From assembly GCF_963675165.1 (NCBI RefSeq), contig NC_087377.1, positions 10,030,632-10,094,631 on the forward strand: a stretch of DNA of 64,000 nt, read 5' to 3'. Position numbers and translations under genes: made by a program. Below the pieces are notes generated by a model. That model did not search any database. It was given only the letters and a program-made list of their open reading frames with translations, and had not been told where the DNA came from. Shown in pieces: positions 11,617 through 22,280 of this stretch. Within the stretch, counting starts at the first letter, position 1; each line of letters begins with the position of its first letter. Source of the stretch: Halichondria panicea. Lineage: Eukaryota; Porifera; Demospongiae; Suberitida; Halichondriidae.

Positions 11617-14159
11617 CCACGCACGCACACATACAGATATCCCTGGTCCTCCTGAGAACTTTGCGTTCAACCCGATCCCTACTGACACAACTCGACTTGT
11701 CCTGTCTTGGGACCAACCCGGTAACACCATCATCGATGAAGATGACCCCGTCACTACCACCTACACTGTGACTGTGACTGGACCAACCTTCAACTTCAAC
11801 GTGACCACTACAGACACGAGTTACGAGTTTACGGATGAGTTAAACGAGGCGTGTGCAACGCACGATATCTTTGTGTCGGCTAGTAACGCTGCTGGTCAGG
11901 GAATAAACGTCACACGGCAAGAAACCATCCCTATTAGTGAGTGTGTGTGTGAAGTGTGGAGGGGGCGTATTGATGTATATACATCAGTTGTTTCTTGATA
12001 GTGTGTTGAATTGGCATTGCATTTGCTGACATGCTTTGTTTGTGTAGCATGTAACAAGAATGTAATATCAGCTAGTGCAGTAATTACTGTGTACCTGATA
12101 CCTACATGTAGATACAGTTTCATGGGTATAGTCACATCTAGTGTTAGTGTAACAGTACTGAGCGTATGTTTACTATATAGTAAGTGTACATATCTTAGAA
12201 TATATACTAACTACCTCTGACTTCATCTGCCATGGTTTCTGCTGCAGCTCCTGACATCAGAGATCTGAGCAGTTCACTGAGAGTGTCTAGAATCAACCTC
12301 TCTGGTGGGAGTGTGGCTGTCGACGTCACCTTCAATGTGAGTCTCGTACGAATAGCAAAACCTGTCTAATTGTAACCACCCTAATCCTGTGGTCACCTTA
12401 ACTCTAGCCGTCAGCAGGTCACCCTTTTTAATTTAGCCACATGTAGACCCCAAAGGTCACCCTCTTTTAAGTCACTGCATGTGTTTAGACTAGTGATCGA
12501 TAGTAAGCCACTTCTTTATTCCAGCGATGGTAGACAAGTTTCACTGTAAAATAGTATGTACAAGTATGTAGCACATTGACGTCCTTCTAAAACATGTATG
12601 TGTAGCGGACAGTAATAATTATTGATATGGACCCATTGTGTTTACCATACTTAATACTAAGCCAGCTCAAAAACATCTACATGTATAGCATGCATGTCCT
12701 TCTGTGAATCAATAATTTATTGCGCTTATTGAGCTAACTGGAATATTATGGCTTTCCATTCCCTGCTGCTCTGTCATGACAACTAATAATGTGTTGATTA
12801 TTAGTGTGTGTAAACAAGACCATATGGGGGGACTATACAGTCAGCTAGTGCAAGGTTGCTTGTTGATGTACTAGCTGTCAGGCTCTTAAACACATCATAA
12901 TTGTGTAGCTGTCATATGGAACAAACCACTGTACACAAGTGTACGCAGTGAATAGCTTACGTGTCTTGCTCGGAAGCCGCACATTCATTATGTTCATGTT
13001 CGTTCCATGTACCGTATTACTAGAATGTTTTGCGAGCATCAATCGTTTATATGCAACCCTTGCGAGGGTTGATCAATTCGCAACAATAAAATCGCAAAAC
13101 CTAAATTAGTACAGGTAAATACATACAACCTAAGTCCTTTTGCCAGAACGCAATAGTTAGATCGCAAAGGTTCAATTATTCTGCTTATTTGGCTCATTCG
13201 CAAAGGTTCTTCACCAACAAAATATTCCAGTAGTTTATGCATACATAACTGTACTGCAATACATTATCTACGATCGAAAAACATATATCATACTGTAACA
13301 GTATAATTATAATTATGTACAATACATGTATGTCATGTTGTATGGAACTTGTAATGTATACCCTAACCTGTGTCGATCTATCCCCCCCTCCCTTCTCAGC
13401 CTGCTACCATCTGCAATGCTACTAGCTTCCCTCTCGTCAGTTACATGGTGAACGTTGCCATTGGTAACGAGACGGACTCCATGACATACCTGGTAACGGA
13501 CCGCCTTATAGCCGGCCAGAACCCCATAACTCTCCCGGTGCCCAGTGGTATGCTACAGCAGGATGAAGAATACCAGGTCACTGTGTCCGCCTGCATCACT
13601 GTCACATGTCGGACCACCCTCGTTCCTGTGTCATTCAGTAAGCACAAATGATCTACACCGTGTGGTAGTGCGTAATAGAGCTTTATTAAGAGCTACAGAA
13701 TGTCTTGATGGGTGAGTGGAGGAGAATTGGGAACAGAGATACTCAAATTGTTTGCGTAGTGATCGAAATTGTGTACTCATGAATTTAGTGAAGCGCTCCT
13801 TAGTTGTTTATATTTAAGCATTTTGTTTTAGGCTGGGGTATGTTCTCTGATTTCATTCTCATTGCTCGAGAAGGCTTCTCTATTTGAGCATTGTAGGGTT
13901 TTTCATTGCTTCTTGTCATTAGTGTGTGCAGACCACAGCTAGTCCCTCTCTGCATGACATGCCTTGGTATCCTGTGTACTTGCATGCTTGTAGCCATAGA
14001 GATAGAACTAGTCGTGTGTGTGTGTGTGTGTCTGTCCTTTGGCAATATAGCACATAATATTAATAGGGTACGTGACCTTGTGGGAGATTTTCCATAGCAT
14101 AATTATGTTGTGGTCTTGCACACAAACCTTCACTAACCATATCACATAAACCCGTTCAT

Positions 14160-14208
<49 letters not shown>

Positions 14209-16504
14209 GACAACTGACGTACAATCAGCCAGCATCACGTTCTTCGACACCAACGTCTTCCTCGAGTGCACCTTTGTCAACATGATTGCCGGCCTGGGGT
14301 GTGCCTTCAGGCTAACTGTAACTAGTGGTGATGTGGAGACTATATTTGTGCCTGTCAGCGCAGGTAGTGTGTGCTCTATGACACAGAACATGCAGAATGC
14401 GTATACCAGTATCGAAGCTGTGGATTGGGAATCTGACATGGTTTTTGGAATGGCGACGACCCGAGTAACGATTAACTCCGCTGATGCTGATAACTACACC
14501 ATGGTGACCGGCTGTGTTCCACCAAGTGAGCTCATATTGTACATGCATCGTAGCTGTTATGCCCCTAGCACATATACATGTACATGTACAGGTTGACACC
14601 TCGTTAGTGCTGCATGGTTCATACATGTACATGTAGCCACTGTGTAGTTGTCTGTGTGCATGGATACCAACTTGTTCTTGAGCTTGTTAACTAGCACTTG
14701 CACACAAATAACTCAGTGAGGTAATTGCTAGCTAAACTGTAAATACTAGTACTTGAAGTAAAGCGCATGCATATACACTGTACTTACGTATATATGTTGT
14801 CAAGGTTACGTTGTCAAAGTGACAAGGGTGTATTAAAAGTCATGCTAATTACACGGTCGCGTAGCCTCGATGCGTGATTTGGTAAGGGTCGTTATGATAA
14901 AACACATATAGTATGAGGATCCTCGTGTTTTATGTAAATACACAGTCGTGTAGTCTCGATGCATGATTCTGTAAGGGCTTCACCTTTGTGCTTGTGTGTC
15001 ATAAAACACTCGGTCTCATGATAATTATGTCTATTATACATGACTGCTATACAACGTACACTGCTAGATATGGCTAAACTAATTTTAAATATTGTTTTCC
15101 ACTCTTGCTGTTACAGCTCCAGCTGCTAGTCTGTCTGGTGGTGCCATTGCTGGTATTACGATAGGGGTCCTCTTGGTCATCCTCATCATCCTGGCCATTG
15201 TCATAGTAATAGCAGTGGTAGTGTACAAACGACAAGCAAGTAAGCAGCCCAAGATTAAGAGGCACGACGAAGAGAAGGTCTCCGTTGATTTTGACAAGCA
15301 GTGGCTAATGGCAGATCACGAGCTACCAAAAAAGAAGAAGGTTGGTTTTGTATTTGTATCCCAGTCTGTGCTGTTACATGTAAGGCTAAGCGTATATTTT
15401 CTTTCCTTAGTTGAACTATATAATTATGCAAATATAAATATACTGGTCCATTCGTCACGTCATACTTGTGAGTACTTAGTACTTGTGCCCTTACAGGCGA
15501 GCTTCAGGAGAGGCAGATCACTCGTGGACGGAACTGAAGAGGTGATTATTCGTACAATGTAATGTATATACAATGTAATCATTCGCATACTGGCAAGTTG
15601 ACTCGCAAGTAATCAACGTTTGAATGTTGTTTTATGTGCTAGCTGCACCGTTATTTATAAATCGATCTTTTTTCAGGCGTCTATAGCTTTCACTCCAAGT
15701 GATGCTGCTGGTGGACCACCCTCTCTTTCTGTGAGTAATACATACATGTACACACCCATACAGACTAAACTCAGAAATTCATATTTGTAATTATTAATGA
15801 GTAGCAACACCTAGGTTTCTAGAAGACCAGGGCCTTTGAATCTAGCTTCTATATTCAAATACTGTACATTCATGCTGACTGTATCTAAAATACCTTTATA
15901 ATAATTATTAGTGTGCCGCCCCCTTCACACTATCACATACCTTCACACCCCTCACACACTCCACAGCTGGCACAGCCGTCCCTCACCGACTCTACGGCAG
16001 CGTTCTCGCTCCACATTAGCCGTGACAAGAAAAAAGCTCATCTCCACCTCAACAGGGCCCTCATTCGCAGGGCTCTCAAGGAGAGGAGGATGACCACTCT
16101 CGAGAAGAAGTCAGCCAGAGCCAGGCCAACTGTGAGTGGACATGCCTCACTGTGGTAGATACATGTAGGAGCTGTTGGTTTGTGTACACTGCACGGTAAC
16201 AGTATAATTGCATGTTATGATAGCAGACATTGGTTTCATTTCACAGCTAGCTTTCAAGAATTCCATGCAATTTACTGTTTCTTAACATAATTATAAGCCG
16301 TGTTCTGTTCTATCAATTTCGATAAATTATCTTCTTTCTACATTTTCGTTTCTTGCACTTTCGTTCATCCTACAGCAATCCATACGAGAGTTTCTGCTCC
16401 CGCTCCACTCTGAGATCCGTGTAACAGGAGAGGAGAGTGACGAGGACGTTCAGATTGACGGTGGGGACGGAGGAGATGGTGAAAACATCATTGCTGAACT
16501 CTAG
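9928..16504 (+). CDS. Gene C1: Ig-FN3 transmembrane receptor, 648 aa
   Basis: Eleven exons splice in frame: 9928-9979, 10654-10986, 11637-11936, 12248-12336, 13400-13637, 14208-14525, 15117-15340, 15497-15541, 15677-15730, 15967-16131, 16376-16504. Signal peptide [18 protein letters not shown]; Ig-like domain about residues 19-129 (CNV...EWVF...LRC); canonical FN3 129-228 ([25 protein letters not shown]); a second FN3-like domain split over two exons 229-337; an unrecognised domain with conserved Cys 338-443 ([12 protein letters not shown] to VTGC); a TM helix beginning GAIAGI near residue 452. The roughly 165-residue tail has no tyrosine beyond the one at the membrane; it is basic (RRALKERR), with AGGPPSLS and an acidic end. 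Ectodomain exons are phase 1-1, tail exons 0-0. CA repeats abut the acceptors at 11637 and 14208. Ligand and signalling partner are unknown; expected at the cell surface. Confidence 0.8.
11352..11635. repeat. (CA)n compound microsatellite/minisatellite next to an acceptor
   Basis: CA repeats are interrupted regularly by ATCCACCCCCACGCACGC, giving about four higher-order units. The array runs to within a few bases of the FN3 exon acceptor at 11637 and forms the terminal part of that intron. Confidence 0.95.
13010..13234. mobile_element. MITE family 1 copy in C1 intron 4
   Basis: Starts TACCGTATTACTAGAATG, contains CGCAA-rich internal blocks (AATTCGCAACAATAAAATCG), and ends in a decayed inverted copy of the start. 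The same element lies at 27657-27851 and, with intact ends, at 38374-38591. It is non-coding. Confidence 0.7.
14163..14206. repeat. (CA)n microsatellite at the exon 6 acceptor of C1
   Basis: An uninterrupted CA run ends in the CACAG acceptor of the exon beginning at 14208. Confidence 0.95.
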
Positions 16505-16818
16505 GGACATCGTTGTACTGAGCTGAACAGTTAATATAGGAGGAGACTGTTTTTATAGCATCTTTGTGTATAAATAGAATGCTACCTTTATACTACCTTT
16601 ATAGTTTCATGCAATAACAGAAAGGCCGTGCTTTCTGTCCTTGTTGCATTCCCACCATTGTGTACTAGCTTATTTCTGTGTAACAAACAATGCCATCACA
16701 AGTATAAGGTGATGAATTCTGCATGGTGTCTCTGCGTGGGCGTTATAACAGTGTGGCCGGCCCTAGTAATATATCTGCCAAAATTGAAAAAAGATTGGTC
16801 TTGCATGACCTGAGAAAG
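16505..16818. promoter_or_regulatory. C1-D1 intergenic spacer, upstream of D1
   Basis: A 314-base gap between the C1 stop and the D1 start, holding the C1 3' UTR and presumably the D1 promoter. It is repeated, with small indels, between C2 and D2 (31122-31416). No distinct motif was assigned. Confidence 0.4.
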
Positions 16819-19800
16819 ATGTCAGGAAGCGCCCAAGGTAGTTTCCTAGTGTTAATAGTGCTCGGTCTATTCACCTGGAGATGTGCTTGTCATGATCTGT
16901 CAGGTAAAACAATTGTGTCAATTCAATGTAAATACGTCAGAAAGACATGTTTTTTCAACACGTTTTTTTCAGAGCTTGGTCACAGAATGTATTCTGTTTC
17001 ATACTAGAATCTGTCTATAAAAATTAATGCTGTCTAGGGCTACATGCATGCATGCATGGTGTATTTAACCTCAGGCAAGGCCATTTTACAAAGGAGTAAA
17101 GTTATAACAATTGTGGGTGATTTTACACAAAATTACGATAGTAACGTACGTTGGCATACATAAGTTCCTCCGTGTATACGTGTACAGACTGCAGGACTCC
17201 ACCGAGTATAACCGTCACTCCCAGTACCAACCAGACGGTACCCATCAACACAGACACCAGCGTCACCTATCGTTGCCAAGTTACCAATGGCCTTAGGGCG
17301 GATTGGACTTTTATGGGTATTCCAATTCCCATTGGGTCAGCCGATCATGCCTTGTTGGGTTCACTCGGTGTCAACATTTCAGCTGGCGCTAGTCAAAGTG
17401 ATATCTACTTGACGGTGGACAGGAATGGAAGGGAGACTTACTCGAACAGAGACTTGAAGATAGTGTGTACTGAATTGATCACCACTCCAGTGCTTATGAT
17501 CCAAACAAGTTGTGACTACTACATCAGGACTTTTGGTATGAGCATTCGTGTGTTTGTAGCTTTAGCAGTACAAAGTGCATATCTCGAAAATAGTGCTGCA
17601 GTGTATATTCATGTACTGTACTAGTATACTAACTACATGTAAGCAAGAGTTCATTAGGACTCTTGGTGTAAGTAATAGGATTAGGTCCATTTAATAATAA
17701 CGGAGTGGTCTCGTATAGGCATTGCCTCACCATAGTTGGGATAAATCAATTATGGTATATTATGCTTGAGGCAAAACATGTACCTCACCATAACTGAGTG
17801 GGTGGGTGGGTTTCTCCTTCAATCACTGTATTCATTGGTGATCCATTGCCCTTGGACTTTGTTCTCAACCTCTGTACTCTCATCGAGTGACAGCGTGCAT
17901 AGTACATGTAGGTATAATACACGTTACCGCATGGTGATACTGCACAACAGCTCTCAATGCTTGTCTGTGATCACAACCTGTATTCTCACACAACCACCAT
18001 GCACCTATAGATATCCCAGAGCCTCCGCCCAACCTGGACTTTAACCCTTTACCCACTAACGTCTCCGTACTGATGATCACATGGGACCAACCTGGTAACA
18101 CACTAATCGATGAAGATGCCCCCGTCACTACCACCTACACTGTGACTGTGACTGGACCGACCTTCAACTTCAACGTGACCACTACAGACACAAGTTATTC
18201 ATTTGTGGACGATATCGACGAGCCTTGTGCTATGCATAACTTCCAGGTTCACGCGTCCAATGCAGCTGGTGACGGTCTACCTGATGTTATCAACGAGACT
18301 ATCCCCATTTGTGAGTGATGTATGAATAGCCTAATTGGAATATGAATAAGCCTACTGTTGCTAGGGCTATAATAACTGGAGTAACGCCCTACATTGTATT
18401 GTTCATGTAGTCCCCAAATAGGTTCTAGTTTCAGTGCAATGTACTTAATGTAATTTTAGTGGTCACTCCTCCTTGAGCAGAGGTGGCCTGCTAGCACCGG
18501 TAAGAACAAAAGACTTTTTGGCCCATTAACCTAGCTGTAGTATAGAGATGACCAGCAGCGTACACATAGGTTGACTGCAATAGCCAGGTTTCATTATTGT
18601 TCTTGTATAAGAAGAGTACAGTGCAGTACACTTCATCGTTCTAACTATCAGAATTGCATGTCAACATTGACCAGTGCAAAGTGTGTCACTGCACAGCTAG
18701 CCATACCAGACCATTGTTGTAATTCCCTCCCTCCCCGACTATGCAGCTCCTGACATTGACGATTTGAGTGCTGGTCTAAAAGTGAGTCGAGTGTTTGTCA
18801 CCTCACCCACCACTGTTACCGTGGAGGCCACTTTCCCGGTGAGTTGATAACCTCGTTATCATACACACCTGTCAGTGTTATTGCGTAGATTGACATAGAA
18901 CTAATAGTCTATTATCAAAACATTCGTATTTATGCAGTGTAAGATTGCTACAGTTTATGTAAATGCAAAATGTTTTTCTGGTCAACATCATTCCGTGAAT
19001 GTAATGTGTGTATGTACACATTGCTTTCACGGAATGATGTTGACCAGGCCAGGAAAGCACCCTTTACTGCATCACCAGTACATAGCACATGTACAATGTA
19101 CAGTACAGTACAGTGGAGCAAGCCTTACCCCTCAATGGTGTATGTATAGGGGGCTCCAATATACATCAAGTTTGTGTGTATTCAAACACCATACATGTAC
19201 ATGTATGTGCACACACACACCCCATACACACACACACACACCCCATACACACACACACACACACACACGCACACCCACACCCACACCCACACACACACAC
19301 ATACACACACACACATACACACACACACACACCCACACAGCGAGCGCTGGCCTGCAGTCCCAACTTCCCCTTGAACTTGTACCTCCTCAACACAATGGGT
19401 GTGGTGACCACCAGCTTCTCAGCCAATGACTCCGGAATAGTGGGTCGTGAGACGATAGCTCTGAACATGACCTCCTCACAGGTGCTGCCCAACATGGTGT
19501 ACTCACTCACCGTGTCTGCCTGTATCTCAGTCACTTGTCGAGAATCCTCTGCTGTGTCCTTCAGTGAGTGCCTACCTGGTAGTAGTGGATTCATTTACTT
19601 CCTGTAGTGGTGTAGGGTAGAGTGTTACCAGAGAGTACTTTGATTAATGTACGTCTCATCTGAACATAAATATAGTACGTACTGTAGCTTACTGCATTAA
19701 CTTTTTTATTACGTACGTGCATAATTATGTGCATACACTGTCAGGAGTATACATGTAGTATGTAGGGTAATACGGATGCAATATTGAGAAAGGCTCAGGA

Positions 19801-19881
19801 GCACAAACTCGACTTGTACATGCAGTAATTAACAGTAGATGTGCACAATCAGTCAGAGTCTACATATTACCCCCTAAATCC

Positions 19882-19924
<43 letters not shown>

Positions 19925-22280
19925 GACCACGGACGTACAATCAGCCAACATCACGTTCTTCGAGTCCTACGTCTTCCTGAGCTGTTTGTTTGCCGTGAGG
20001 TCGACCGCTCGAGGCTGTGTGTTTGTGTTCACTGTGTCTCCCAATATCACAGAAGAGTTCACCGTGGCCAGGACGAACAGATCACTGTGTAATGAGATAC
20101 TCAACATGGAGAATGTGTACACCGGTATCGAGGTTTTGGACTGGGAATTGGACGGGAGTTATGGGAATGTGTCTGTGATACCGGCCAGAATGAGAGTGGA
20201 CACTGGTGAAGAATACATGGAGGCAACTAACTGCGCATTGCCAAGTGAGTGGTAGTATTATAATATTTAGTAAATAAATGTTCCCATTTTAAAGTATAAT
20301 TCCCTAGACAGTAGTAGTTTTAAATCAACTATATGTGCACTCAGTAGGTACATTGTACATGTACATGTAAGCTATAGACATAACAGTCGTAACTTTTGTT
20401 TATGGAATGTGTTTAATTGTGTTCAGAATGGCCGGGAACTCAGTATCTAAACAATCCATGGAGTGCAAGCTCTAACCACGAAAATATTACCCACGAAATG
20501 TCTGAATCACGAATATTTTGTCCCCCGAAAATTACCCGCTATACGGTACATGACTGCTATACAATGTACATTGTGTATATAGTGGCTGATGTATTATTAT
20601 TTGAATTGTTTTCCTGCTGTTACAGCTCCTGCTGTTACAGCTCCAGCTGCTAGTCTGTCTGATGGTGCCATTGCTGGTATTACGATAGGGGTCATCTTGG
20701 CCGTCCTCGTCATCCTGGCCATTGTCATAGTGATAACAGTGGTAGTGTACAAACGACAAGCAAGTAAGCAGCCCAAGATTATGAGGCATGACGAAGAGAA
20801 GGTCTCCGTCGACTTTGACAAGCAGTGGCTAATGGCAGATCACGAGCTACCAAAAAAGAAGGTTGGTTTTGTATTTGTATCCCAGTCTGTGCTGTTACAT
20901 GTAAGGCTAAGCGTATATTTTTCTTTCCTATAATAAAAGGCAAATATAATTGTACTGGTTCATTCGTCATACTTGTGCCCTTACAGACGAGCTTCAGGAG
21001 AGGCAGATCACTCGTGGACGGAACTGAAGAGGTGATTATTCGTACAATGCAATGTATATACAATGTAATCATTCGCATACAGGCAAGTTGACTCGCAAGT
21101 GATCAACGTTTGAATGTTGTTTTATGTGCTAGCTGCACCGGCCGTTATTTAATGATTGATCTTTTTTCAGGCGTCGTTAGCTTTCACTCTACCACCCCCA
21201 CCCTGATTCTGTGAGTAATATACCGTATAGCGGGAAATTTCGTGGAGTGAAAAATTTCACGTTTTTCGAGGGCAGAGCAGTAACGCGGAAATTATAACCG
21301 GGATAAACTCCCACGCACTGGTATTTTCACATGCAAAGCTATTGGTGGGTGTGGTTTCCTGGCATTGAAACACGAATATTAGAACCCACGAAAATTCTGC
21401 TGAGGGCTCTGGAGCCAAATAGCGAAAATTTCCCGCTATACAGTATGCATGTATACACACCCATACAGCCTAAGCACAGAAATTCACAAGTAGCAACACC
21501 TATAGGCTTCTATTTAGCTAGAAGACCAGGGCCTTTGAATCTAGCTTCTATATTCAAGTACTGTATATTCATGCTGACTGTATCTAAAAAACCTTCATAT
21601 TGATTATCTAGTGTACCCCTCTTCACACACTTTACACCCCTCACACACTCCACAGCTGGCACAGCCGTCCCTCACCGACTCTACGGCAGCGTTCTCGCTT
21701 CACATTAGCCGTGACAAGAAGAAAGCTCATCTCCACCTCAACAGGGCCCTCATTCGCAGGGCACTCAAGGAGAGGAGGATGACCACTCTCGATAAGAAGT
21801 CAGCCAGGGCCAGGCCAACTGTGAGTGAACATGCCTCACTGTGGTAGATACATGTAGGAGCTGTTGGTTTGTGTACACTGCATGGTAACAGTAGTTGATA
21901 GCAGACATTCAGTATTTTCATAGCTTACAAGACTTCCATGCAATTTACATCTGCCTACTGTCTTTTAAGGGCGCTGTGTTCTATTTTTCCTATCCTGATA
22001 AATTTTTTTGCACTTTCGTTAACTGCACATTCTCCTACAGCAATCCATTCGTGAGTTTCTGCTCCCGCTCCACTCTGAGATCCGTGTAACAGGAGAGGAG
22101 AGTGATGAGGACGTTCAAATTGACGGTGAAGATGAAGGAGATGCTAAGAAGGTAACTCCCCAAACTGAAACTGAAATGATACCACCACCTGCAATATATG
22201 AAGAGCTAAGAGTCATTAAACCAGACCCCAACACTCGAGAAAATGTCGCCTACGGACATATGCAGCCTCTTCGGCAGTAA
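16819..22280 (+). CDS. Gene D1: Ig-FN3 receptor with swapped C-type tail fused to B-type tail
   Basis: Exons: 16819-16903, 17188-17535, 18011-18310, 18747-18838, 19341-19563, 19924-20244, 20626-20861, 20987-21031, (21171-21210), 21656-21820, 22041-22280. Signal peptide, Ig-like domain (CRTPPSITV...KIVC), FN3 (ITWDQPG...ASNAAG), split FN3-like, then the unrecognised TTDVQSA domain; these are nearly identical to D2. From the TM exon onward the sequence instead matches C1/C2. Exon 21171 holds an in-frame TGA at 21204; used, it truncates the protein at about 561 aa. It is phase 0-0 here, so skipping it restores 684 aa. The last exon starts C-like ([18 protein letters not shown]) and continues in frame into the gene B tail (ETEMIPPPAIYEEL, NVAYGHMQPLRQ, TAA), adding two tyrosines that C-type tails lack. 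A tandem acceptor (20626 or 20641) precedes the TM exon. Confidence 0.7.
18978..19047. repeat. Hairpin with 22-bp perfect arms in a D1 intron
   Basis: CTGGTCAACATCATTCCGTGAA at 18978-18999 and its exact reverse complement at 19026-19047 enclose a 26-base loop that itself contains TGTGTGTATGTACACA. The copy in D2 at 33594-33663 is identical in its arms. It is probably a small inverted-repeat element predating the duplication. Confidence 0.85.
19211..19340. repeat. (CA)n-rich tract at the exon 5 acceptor of D1
   Basis: CA repeats with CCCCATACA and CCCACA interruptions run directly into the CACAG acceptor of the exon starting at 19341. Confidence 0.9.
19885..19923. repeat. (CA)n microsatellite at the exon 6 acceptor of D1
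   Basis: The CA run terminates as the acceptor of the exon starting at 19924. The D2 counterpart (34511-34638) is much longer. Confidence 0.95.
20470..20546. mobile_element. Fragment of MITE family 2 at the D/C recombination junction
   Basis: The stretch ends in CGAAAATTACCCGCTATACGGTA, which resembles the right end of the intact element at 21221-21445. Upstream of it the intron matches D2; downstream it matches C1/C2. Only one end is recognisable. Confidence 0.5.
21221..21445. mobile_element. MITE family 2, intact, in D1
   Basis: Terminal inverted repeats TACCGTATAGCGGGAAATTT (left) and its near-complement at the right end bound 225 bases of non-coding DNA that is absent from the matching introns of C1 and C2. 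It sits a few bases after the exon holding the TGA at 21204. Confidence 0.75.

Noticed and set aside
11290-11998. Long open frames of alternating His-Thr or Cys-Val across the CA repeats (also near 19130-19600, 26100-26680, 33700-34230, 42060-42200)
   Set aside because: They are translations of (CA)n/(GT)n microsatellites inside introns; only the exon portions at their ends are homologous between genes.
15117-16504. Tyrosine signalling motifs in the C1 tail
   Set aside because: There is no tyrosine beyond the VVVYKRQ residue at the membrane edge.
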